64,000 bases of DNA, taken from contig JBBSGP010000015.1 of the NCBI GenBank assembly GCA_038253885.1, positions 1-64,000 of the forward strand, read 5' to 3'. Below the pieces are notes generated by a model. That model was given only the letters and a program-made list of their open reading frames with translations, ran no database searches and was not told the origin of the DNA. Origin of the DNA: JALZAQ01 sp038253885 (lineage in GTDB: Bacteria > Gemmatimonadota > Gemmatimonadetes > Gemmatimonadales > Gemmatimonadaceae). The first letter of the stretch is position 1. Every line of letters starts with the position of its first letter. The position numbers were made by a program, and so were the translations under genes. Shown here piece by piece: positions 35,484 to 42,212 of the stretch.

Positions 35484-36247
35484 GACGTCGGCCGCCGTCT
35501 GCCGGAGAATGGTGGACATCCTTTTTCGACGCGGGCTATCTCCGCGAGTTCAATCCCCTGTTCACGCTCGAGCAGGACCGCCGGGAGGTTGCACGCCTCG
35601 TCGATCTGCTCGGGCTGCCCGTCGGCGCCCGGGTGCTCGACGTTCCGTGCGGGCAAGGGCGGCACGCCCACTTGCTCGCTGAAGCAGGGTTCCGGGTGGA
35701 TGCCCTCGACTACTCGGCGCATCTACTCGCGCTGGCGCGCCGTCGCGGGGTCTCCCGGAATCTGCGATACACCCGCGGTGACATGCGCGCGCTGCCCCAG
35801 CGGTGGACGAGGCGCTTCGCGTCCGTGCTCAATCTCTTCACATCGTTCGGCTTCTTCCTCCATCCCGGTGACGACGCGCGCGTGATCGCCGAATTCGCGC
35901 GGGTGCTGGAGCCCGGCGGCGTGCTCATCTGGCATGGCGGCAGCCGCGACGGTGTGATGGCGAAGTTTCTCGACCGCGATTGGTGGCACACCGCGCAGGG
36001 TACCCTGGTGGCACAGGAGCGCCTGTTCGATCCCCTTTCCGGCGTGCTCACGATCAACTCCACCCTCGAGACGCGGGGAAAGAGAACCGAGCGCGAGCAC
36101 CGTATCCGGCTCTACACCGCGACGCGACTCGCCGAGCTGTGTGGCGCCGCAGGGCTTGTGGTGCACGAGGCATTCGATGGGTTCACCGAGCGTCCTCTCG
36201 GGCGGCGCTCGAGCGAGATGCTCCTGGTGGCCCGCAAGGAGGCGTGA
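35480..36247 (+). CDS. class I SAM-dependent methyltransferase (apparent CTG start)
   Basis: The protein of about 255 residues has a clear SAM-binding motif I (VLDVPCGQGRHAHLLAEAG, about 53-71), an acidic motif II end (VDALDYS), and a motif IV/V region (GDMRAL, LNLFTSFGFF). No in-frame ATG, GTG or TTG lies between the mutase stop and motif I that would keep the normal N-terminal helix. A CTG at 35480 overlaps the mutase stop as CTGA, the same 4-base geometry used by neighbours. The substrate is unknown. Its place between the two mutase subunit genes suggests a role in the same pathway, which is an inference. Confidence 0.75.
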   Translation: MRRRPPSAGEWWTSFFDAGYLREFNPLFTLEQDRREVARLVDLLGLPVGARVLDVPCGQGRHAHLLAEAGFRVDALDYSAHLLALARRRGVSRNLRYTRGDMRALPQRWTRRFASVLNLFTSFGFFLHPGDDARVIAEFARVLEPGGVLIWHGGSRDGVMAKFLDRDWWHTAQGTLVAQERLFDPLSGVLTINSTLETRGKRTEREHRIRLYTATRLAELCGAAGLVVHEAFDGFTERPLGRRSSEMLLVARKEA

Positions 36248-36326
36248 CGATAGCTTTCACCTCGCGAACGTCTCCCCGCTGACGCCGCATCACACGCCTC
36301 GAATCCGACATTTGCCGATCCACTCC

Positions 36327-36737
36327 ATGCGTCCGATTCGCGTTCTGATCGCCAAGCCAGGGCTCGATGGGCACGACCGTGGCGCCAAGGTCGTGGCCGC
36401 CGCGCTGCGCGACGCTGGCATGGAGGTGATCTACACCGGCCTTCACCAGACGCCCGAGATGATCGCCAGCGCGGCGATCCAGGAAGACGTCGACGTGGTC
36501 GGTCTCTCGATCCTGAGCGGAGCCCACATGACGCTCTTTCCTCGGGTGCGTGAGCTCATGAGCCAGCAGGGGCGCGACGACATCCTGATCACCGGAGGAG
36601 GGATCCTCCCGAAGGAAGACATCGAGCGATTGCGGGAGCAGGGGATCGGCAAGCTCTTCGGCCCGGGAACGGCGACGTCGGATCTCGTGGACTACATCCG
36701 CGAGTGGTTCGCGACCCGGGAGCAGCAGGAAGCGTGA
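36327..36737 (+). CDS. B12-binding subunit of the acyl-CoA mutase
   Basis: This 136-residue protein is the cobalamin-binding domain that partners the mutase large subunit. It has the base-off/His-on motif DGHDRG near residue 16 with the cobalt-ligating histidine, the GLSILSG segment and a GGG loop (ITGGGILP) that cradles the nucleotide tail. The ATG at 36327 (MRPIRVLIAKPGLDGH) matches the family N-terminus. A 79-base gap separates it from the methyltransferase; a GTG overlapping that gene's stop leads to a stop after 12 codons and is ignored. Its own stop overlaps the carboxylase gene as GTGA. Confidence 0.93.
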   Translation: MRPIRVLIAKPGLDGHDRGAKVVAAALRDAGMEVIYTGLHQTPEMIASAAIQEDVDVVGLSILSGAHMTLFPRVRELMSQQGRDDILITGGGILPKEDIERLREQGIGKLFGPGTATSDLVDYIREWFATREQQEA

Positions 36738-38386
36738 GCGCGACGCCACGCGCGCCGCGTCCAACGGGATCCAGCCGGCTGCGGGAGCGAAGTGCCGAGC
36801 TGAGGGCGCTCGAGGAGCGGTTGCGGCTCGGGGGCGGTCCCGACAAGATCGAGCGACAACACAAGTTGGGAAAGCTGACCGCGCGCGAGCGCGTTCTCGC
36901 TCTGACGGATCCGGGATCGCGCTTCCTCGAGATCGGCCTTCTCGTGGCTCACGACCAGTATGATGGCCAGGCCCCCGCCGCCGGCGTCATCACCGGCGTC
37001 GGGATCATCCACGGGCGCGAGGTCGTGATCGTCGCCAATGATGCCACGGTCAAAGCGGGCTCCTGGTGGCCGGAGACGATTCGGAAGATCCTCCGCGCCC
37101 AGGAGATCGCCATGCGCTGTCGCATTCCGATCGTGTACCTCGTGGACTCGGCTGGCGTCAACCTTCCTTACCAGGGCGGCGTCTTCCCGGGCCAGTACGG
37201 CGCCAGCAGGATCTTCTACTACAACTCGATCATGCGGCGATACCTTCGTATCCCGCAGCTCGCGGCGGTGATGGGTCAGTGCGTCGCCGGCGGCGCCTAT
37301 CTCCCGGCGCTCTCCGACGTCATCCTGATGGTGGATGGCAGCTCCTTCATGGGTCTCGGCGGCCCCAACCTCGTCAAGGGTGCGACGGGTCAGACGGTGG
37401 ACGGGGAATCGCTCGGTGGTGCCCGCACGCACACGGAGATCAGTGGGGTGGCGCACTACCTCGTCCCGGATGACCGCGCCTGCGTGGAGAAGCTGCGCCA
37501 GCTGGTCGAGCGGCTTCCGCCTCCGTCGCTCGCGCAGCTCGCGCCGGAGGAGTCCGGCACCTCGGCTCGGGCGAACACCGATGAGCTCTACGATCTACTC
37601 CCGGCCGATCACCGGCTCTCGTACGACATGCATACCGTGCTTCGCGTGATCGTCGATGATGGCGTGGTAGATGAGTTTCAGCAGGGACTCGCCCGCGAGA
37701 TGATCTGCGGGGACTCGCGAATCCGCGGAATGGCGGTGGGGGTGATCGCGAATCAGCGGGGGCTGATCAAAGGCCGTCCCGGTGAGAAGCCACGCTTCGG
37801 TGGAATCATCTATGCCGAGAGCGCCGAGAAGGTCGCCTACTTCATCGATCGGTGCGACCGGCAAAGGCTGCCCCTCCTCTTTGTGCAGGATGTGTCGGGC
37901 TTCATGGTGGGGCCCGAGGCGGAGCATGAGGGGATCATCCGCGCGGGCGCGCGCTTCGTCGAGGCCATGGCCACCGCGACCGTGCCCAAGCTCGTGCTCA
38001 CCGTCAATCACGCCTCGGGTGCGGGCTACTACGCCATGGCCGGTCAGGGATTCGATCCCGACTTCCTCTTCAGCTGGCCGACCGGTCGGATGGCCGTGAT
38101 GGAGGGAGAAGCGGCGGTGCAGGCGGTGCATGGGTCCGCGCTCGATGAGGCGAAGAAGCGGCGCGGTGAGCCAGGGGCGGGTGTGACCGACTCGATCGAG
38201 GAAATGCGGGCCGACTACGAGCACCAGCTCGCCGCCGACTACGCCGGTGCCCGTGGATTCATCGATGCAATCGTGTATCCCGAGGAAACGCGCGACGTGC
38301 TCGCGCTCGCTCTCCGCGCGTCCCTGCACAACGCGGGACCGCACCTCGGGGCGTTCGTGCTTCCGCCCCATCTCGGAGAAGGGTAG
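36734..38386 (+). CDS. acyl-CoA carboxylase beta (carboxyltransferase) subunit, MCC/geranyl-CoA carboxylase type
   Basis: The 550-residue carboxyltransferase resembles the beta subunits of methylcrotonyl-CoA and geranyl-CoA carboxylases. It has the N-terminal KLTARERVLALTDPGS, the oxyanion region DSAGVNLPYQGGVFPGQYG, MGQCVAGGAYLPALSD, GPNLVKGATG, and in the C-terminal half QDVSGFMVGPEAEHEGIIR and HASGAGYYAMAG. The GTG start at 36734 overlaps the B12 subunit. No biotin carboxylase or biotin carrier gene is visible in the window, so the alpha subunit must be encoded elsewhere, or the protein works as a decarboxylase subunit. AtuA follows directly, which favours the acyclic-terpene/geranyl-CoA type of pathway. 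Confidence 0.88.
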   Translation: MSATPRAPRPTGSSRLRERSAELRALEERLRLGGGPDKIERQHKLGKLTARERVLALTDPGSRFLEIGLLVAHDQYDGQAPAAGVITGVGIIHGREVVIVANDATVKAGSWWPETIRKILRAQEIAMRCRIPIVYLVDSAGVNLPYQGGVFPGQYGASRIFYYNSIMRRYLRIPQLAAVMGQCVAGGAYLPALSDVILMVDGSSFMGLGGPNLVKGATGQTVDGESLGGARTHTEISGVAHYLVPDDRACVEKLRQLVERLPPPSLAQLAPEESGTSARANTDELYDLLPADHRLSYDMHTVLRVIVDDGVVDEFQQGLAREMICGDSRIRGMAVGVIANQRGLIKGRPGEKPRFGGIIYAESAEKVAYFIDRCDRQRLPLLFVQDVSGFMVGPEAEHEGIIRAGARFVEAMATATVPKLVLTVNHASGAGYYAMAGQGFDPDFLFSWPTGRMAVMEGEAAVQAVHGSALDEAKKRRGEPGAGVTDSIEEMRADYEHQLAADYAGARGFIDAIVYPEETRDVLALALRASLHNAGPHLGAFVLPPHLGEG

Positions 38387-38388
38387 CG

Positions 38389-39759
38389 GTGACGAGGGAT
38401 GAGAGGGTGGTGAGGGTGGCTGCCGGTCAGGGCTTCTGGGGCGATTGGCTCGAGGCGCCGCGCCGGCAGGTCGAGGGAGGACCCGTGGATTACCTCATGC
38501 TGGACTATCTCGCGGAGGTCACCATGTCGATCCTCCAGAAACAGAAGGAGCGCGATCCCAGCCTTGGCTACGCACGCGACATCCTCGGCGCGATGGAGAG
38601 CGTGTACCCCGCCGTGGCCGAGCGCGGCGTTCGCGTGATCGCGAACGCGGGGGGCGTGAATCCGGTGGCCTGTGCCGATGCCCTCACCGCTCTCGCGCGC
38701 CGACTCGGCCTCGCCGGCCGCATCTCCCTCGGCGTCATCACTGGCGACGATCTTCTGTCGCGGTTGGATGAGCTGCTTGTCGAGGGTCACCCGTTGGTCA
38801 ACATGGAGACGGGCCAGCCTCTGGAGACGGTGCGCGATCGGGTGTTGTCGGCCAACGCGTACATCGGAGCCGGCCCCATCGTCGAGGCGCTGGAGCGAGG
38901 CGCACAGGTCGTGATCACGGGACGCTCGACCGATACGGCGCTCACGATGGCGCCGCTCATGCACGAATTCGGATGGGCGCGTGACGACTGGGACCGATTG
39001 TCGGCGGGGATCATCGCCGGTCACATCATCGAGTGCGGAGCGCAATGCTCGGGCGGCAACTGCCTGTACGAGTGGCGCGAGATTCCCGATCTCGCCAACG
39101 TCGGCTATCCGATCGTGGAAGCGCGACGAGATGGGACCTTCGTGGTCACCAAGCATCCGGGCACCGGAGGGCGGATCAGCACGCACACCGTGACCGAGCA
39201 GCTGGTGTACGAGATGGGAGATCCGCACACGTATATCACGCCCGATGTGGTGGCTGATTTCACCACCATCCGCCTGGAGGATGCGGGTGCCGATCGAGTG
39301 CGCGTGTTCGGCATCACGGGCCGTCCTGCGACCGACAAGCTCAAGGTGTCGATCGCGTATCGCGCCGGCTACAAAGCGATCGGCACGCTCGTCTACGCCT
39401 GGCCGGACGCACTGGAGAAGGCGCAACTCGCCGACCGGGTGTTGCGGGAGCGTCTCGACCGGCTCGGCCTGCGCTTCGACGCGATGCTCACGGAGTTCGT
39501 CGGGAATTCGGCTACGCATGGCGCGCTCGCCGGGAAAGTGGATGCTCCCGAGGTGCAGCTGCGCATTGGCGTGCGAGGAGAGGACCGTGCGTCGGTCGAG
39601 CGCTTCACTCGCGAGATCGCACCGCTCGTGTTGAACGGTCCGCCCAGCGTGACCGGTTTTGCCGGCGGTCGCCCGAAAGTCGAAGACGTGGTGGCGTACT
39701 GGCCGGCTTTGATCGACAAGCGAGTGGTGCGGACGTCCGTGGACGTGCGTGTCGCATGA
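38389..39759 (+). CDS. AtuA N-terminal (DUF1446) domain protein
   Basis: The 456-residue protein matches the DUF1446 part of AtuA, a protein needed for acyclic terpene (citronellol/geraniol) use in Pseudomonas but of unknown reaction. Visible signatures include AAGQGFWGDWLEAP near the start, LMLDYLAEVTMSILQKQ, RVIANAGGVNPVACADAL, VITGRSTDTALTMAPLMHEFGW, and HIIECGAQCSGGNC. In Pseudomonas, AtuA is a single chain of nearly 600 residues; here the C-terminal domain is a separate gene. The GTG start is two bases after the carboxylase stop, and the end overlaps the next gene as ATGA. Confidence 0.88.
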   Translation: MTRDERVVRVAAGQGFWGDWLEAPRRQVEGGPVDYLMLDYLAEVTMSILQKQKERDPSLGYARDILGAMESVYPAVAERGVRVIANAGGVNPVACADALTALARRLGLAGRISLGVITGDDLLSRLDELLVEGHPLVNMETGQPLETVRDRVLSANAYIGAGPIVEALERGAQVVITGRSTDTALTMAPLMHEFGWARDDWDRLSAGIIAGHIIECGAQCSGGNCLYEWREIPDLANVGYPIVEARRDGTFVVTKHPGTGGRISTHTVTEQLVYEMGDPHTYITPDVVADFTTIRLEDAGADRVRVFGITGRPATDKLKVSIAYRAGYKAIGTLVYAWPDALEKAQLADRVLRERLDRLGLRFDAMLTEFVGNSATHGALAGKVDAPEVQLRIGVRGEDRASVERFTREIAPLVLNGPPSVTGFAGGRPKVEDVVAYWPALIDKRVVRTSVDVRVA

Positions 39760-40112
39760 AGGTTCGCCTGCTGGATATCGCGCACGCCCGCTCCGGCGAC
39801 AAGGGTGACACGGCAAACGTGGGACTGATCGCCATACGCTCGGAGTGGTACGCTCTCCTGGAGCGGCTGGTGACGCGTGACCGCGTCTCCCAACATTTCA
39901 GCGGCGCGATCAGCGGGGAAGTGGAGCGGTTCGAGTTACCCAACCTCGGCGCTCTCAATTTTCTGCTGCACGGCGCGCTGGGAGGGGGCGGCACGCTGTC
40001 GCTCAAGACCGATGCGCAGGGAAAGGTCTACTCGACCGCGCTTCTGCGCATGACTGTCGATGTGCCCGATGATGAGGCGCGCCGGCTCCGACTTCCGACG
40101 ACCCCGACGTGA
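39756..40112 (+). CDS. AtuA C-terminal, ferredoxin-fold-like domain protein
   Basis: The 118-residue protein corresponds to the C-terminal domain of AtuA: LLDIAHARSGDKGDTANVGL, EWYALLERL, VERFELPNLGALNFLLHGAL, GGGTLSLKTDAQGK. As a separate gene it probably pairs with the preceding DUF1446 protein. The reading frames are different and both ends are clean, so this looks like a stable split rather than a recent frameshift. It overlaps the upstream gene as ATGA and the downstream hydratase as GTGA. Confidence 0.85.
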   Translation: MKVRLLDIAHARSGDKGDTANVGLIAIRSEWYALLERLVTRDRVSQHFSGAISGEVERFELPNLGALNFLLHGALGGGGTLSLKTDAQGKVYSTALLRMTVDVPDDEARRLRLPTTPT

Positions 40113-40894
40113 TCGAGGGGGGCGGTTCCCGCGTCCGCGTCGAGCGGATACCGCCAATAGCACGGCTCGTCCTGGCGCGGCCGGAAAAAAAGAACGCGCT
40201 GGACCGGCGAATGTCCGAGGAGCTCCACCGCGCGCTGGTGGAGCTGGCAGCGGATACCGAGGTGCGGGTTATCGCGCTGACCGCCGACGGACCCGATTTC
40301 TGTGCCGGCGCGGATTTGGCTGCTCTCGCCGCGATGGTCGATGAGCCGCGCGAGCACCACCTGGAGGATGCACAGGCGCTCGGTCGTGTCTTCAGCACCA
40401 TTCGTGGCTTGCCCAAGGTGGTTGTCGGTGTGATACGGGGTCGCGCGTTGGGAGGCGGGGCAGGGCTGGCGACAGCATGCGACATCGTGCTCGCGCACGA
40501 GGGGGCGGAGCTGGGCTATCCCGAAGTGGCCGTCGGCTTCGTTCCGGCCATGGTGATGACGCTGCTCCGTCGATCCGTGGGCGAGAAGCGGGCATTCGAG
40601 CTGGTGGCGAGCGGCAGGCGAGTGAGCGCCGGCGAGGCGCTTCAGATGGGGCTTGTGAGCCGGGTCGTACCACACGATGGCTTCGACGAGCTCGTGCAGG
40701 ATACGCTCGCCCGCGTGGCCAGGGCGCCGGCGGAGGCGATGCAGCAGACCAAGCGGCTCTTCTATGAGCTCGACGGGCTGGATTTCGGGCACGGCATGTC
40801 GCTGGGGGCTCAACGCAATGCGGACGCCCGCACCACCAGTGAGTTTCGCGCCGGGGTGCTGCGATTCGTGACCAAGGGGGAAAGCGGACAGTGA
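40109..40894 (+). CDS. enoyl-CoA hydratase family protein (methylglutaconyl/AtuE-like)
   Basis: The 261-residue crotonase has the oxyanion motif GPDFCAGADLAAL and GRALGGGAGLATACD. The first catalytic glutamate of standard hydratases (GGGLEL) is replaced here (GGGAGL), while the second is kept in YPEVAVGFVPAMV. This pattern resembles methylglutaconyl-CoA hydratase (LiuC) and isohexenylglutaconyl-CoA hydratase (AtuE), which act after MCC or geranyl-CoA carboxylase. That agrees with the carboxylase and AtuA genes just upstream. The GTG start overlaps the AtuA C-terminal gene. Confidence 0.86.
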   Translation: MIEGGGSRVRVERIPPIARLVLARPEKKNALDRRMSEELHRALVELAADTEVRVIALTADGPDFCAGADLAALAAMVDEPREHHLEDAQALGRVFSTIRGLPKVVVGVIRGRALGGGAGLATACDIVLAHEGAELGYPEVAVGFVPAMVMTLLRRSVGEKRAFELVASGRRVSAGEALQMGLVSRVVPHDGFDELVQDTLARVARAPAEAMQQTKRLFYELDGLDFGHGMSLGAQRNADARTTSEFRAGVLRFVTKGESGQ

Positions 40895-41055
40895 CCGTTC
40901 TCACCGCATTGAAGTTGTCGCTGGCCCTGGCCGGCTTGTTGGTCTTCCTCTATGGGATCACCTCGGCAGACCGGCGAGTGCAAGGACTGGGAGTGGCGCT
41001 CGTCGCGGCGGCATTCCTCCTCCGATTCGTCAGACGCGCCCCCCCTGGCGATTGA
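40891..41055 (+). CDS. small membrane protein, 54 residues
   Basis: GTG at 40891 overlaps the hydratase stop as GTGA and opens a 54-residue frame. It has two hydrophobic stretches (about 4-21 ALKLSLALAGLLVFLYG and 32-46 LGVALVAAAFLLRF), separated by the polar loop SADRRVQ, and a basic tail RRAPPGD. The junction, the two-helix profile and the clean stop support a real gene at the end of the B12 operon. Function is unknown. Confidence 0.6.
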   Translation: MTVLTALKLSLALAGLLVFLYGITSADRRVQGLGVALVAAAFLLRFVRRAPPGD

Positions 41056-41184
41056 GGCCCGGGTGATTCCCCGGCTAGACGGGCGGTCAGGTGCCGAATC
41101 AGCACTGCCAACAGCCCTAATCGGCCGGATTCCAGCGGTTCAATTGTTGCTAGGTACGCGTTGGAACCCCTGGAGGCACCACCG

Positions 41185-42075
41185 ATGACCGAAACCGCAC
41201 GTAAGCGCCGCCGCGCGACAACCCCCGCCGAGATCGGACCGGCCGAGGCTGATCGCGACATCCTCGACCAGTACTTCGCCGAGGTGAGCCGCTACCCCCT
41301 TCTCAAGGTGGAGGAGGAGCGGGCGCTTGCGCATCGGGTCCGGAAGGGCGAGCAGGATGCCCTGGACGATCTGGTCAAGCGGAATCTGCGTTTTGTCGTC
41401 TCGGTGGCGAAGAAATATCAGAATCGGGGCATGCCTCTCATCGATCTCATCGGCGAAGGGAACATTGGCCTGATGACCGCCGCCCGAAAGTTCGACCCCA
41501 ACCAGGGGGTCAAGTTCATCTCCTACGCGGTGTGGTGGATCCGTCAGGCGATCCTTTCGGCACTGGCGCGCCAGGGCCGAACGGTCCGCGTCCCCTTGAA
41601 CCGCACCGCGGATCTCTCCCGCGTCATCAAGGCATCGGCGCTCCTCCGCGACAAGCTCGGTCGCGAAGCCACCCCGGTCGAGCTCTCCAAGCTCACGGGT
41701 ATCTCCCCGGAGATCGTCGCGGCCCTCAACGCGCTCAATACCGCTGACGTCCGCCTCGACGCTGCCATCGGCAAAGATGGAGATCGATCGCTGATCGAGC
41801 GCTTCAGCCTCGACGAGATGCCGGATGCCGAGGCCCAGGTGATGAACGAGTTTCGTAACGTCGAGCTCGAGCGTGCGCTGGAGACACTGCAGCCGCGGGA
41901 TGGCAGAATTCTGCGCTTGTACTTCGGCCTGGATGGCGGTCGCGAGCACACCCTCGATGAGATCGGCAAGATGCTCGGTGTGACGCGCGAGCGCGTCCGC
42001 CAGCTCCGCGACCGAGCTCTGAAGCGGCTGCGGGAAGGCGAGATCGGAGCCGTTCTCAAGGATCTGGCGGCATAA
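41185..42075 (+). CDS. RNA polymerase sigma-70 factor, RpoD/group 2 type without region 1.1
   Basis: The 296-residue sigma factor starts at the ATG at 41185, eight bases after GGAGG; a TTG at 41161 in frame is an unlikely start. Region 1.2 is LDQYFAEVSRYPLL, region 2 contains LVKRNLRFVVSVAKKYQNRGMPLIDLIGEGNIGLM and FISYAVWWIRQAI, region 3 spans about 130-210, and region 4 has the helix-turn-helix TLDEIGKMLGVTRERVRQLRDRALKRL. Lack of region 1.1 and the length recall the primary sigma factor of Bacteroidetes-like lineages, so it may be the housekeeping factor. The 129 bases before it contain no promoter I can identify. A terminator follows. Confidence 0.92.
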   Translation: MTETARKRRRATTPAEIGPAEADRDILDQYFAEVSRYPLLKVEEERALAHRVRKGEQDALDDLVKRNLRFVVSVAKKYQNRGMPLIDLIGEGNIGLMTAARKFDPNQGVKFISYAVWWIRQAILSALARQGRTVRVPLNRTADLSRVIKASALLRDKLGREATPVELSKLTGISPEIVAALNALNTADVRLDAAIGKDGDRSLIERFSLDEMPDAEAQVMNEFRNVELERALETLQPRDGRILRLYFGLDGGREHTLDEIGKMLGVTRERVRQLRDRALKRLREGEIGAVLKDLAA

Positions 42076-42115
42076 CAACCGCCGCTCGGCGACACCGCCG
42101 TGGGGAGATTGTCTT

Positions 42116-42150
42116 GGGGGGCCGCTCAGCGATGCGCGGCCCCTCTCTTT
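42116..42150 (+). terminator. intrinsic terminator after the sigma-factor gene
   Basis: A perfect 8-bp stem (GGGGCCGC 42118-42125 with GCGGCCCC 42136-42143) around a 10-base loop is followed by TCTCTTT. It lies 40 bases after the sigma-factor stop and just before the U32 peptidase gene. Confidence 0.75.
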
Positions 42151-42212
42151 CCCCGGCGCCGGGGCGGCATCCAGACCGCCGCGCACGGCGACGCGTTAGA
42201 TTCCTTGGCCTG

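Noticed and set aside
36244..36282. 12-codon frame after the methyltransferase starting at a GTGA overlap
   Set aside because: Too short and without features; chance overlap is likely.
42114..42212. Upstream start of the U32 peptidase gene at 42114
   Set aside because: The extra 33 codons run through an intrinsic terminator; family similarity begins at MPLHPVPELLSPAGS (42213).
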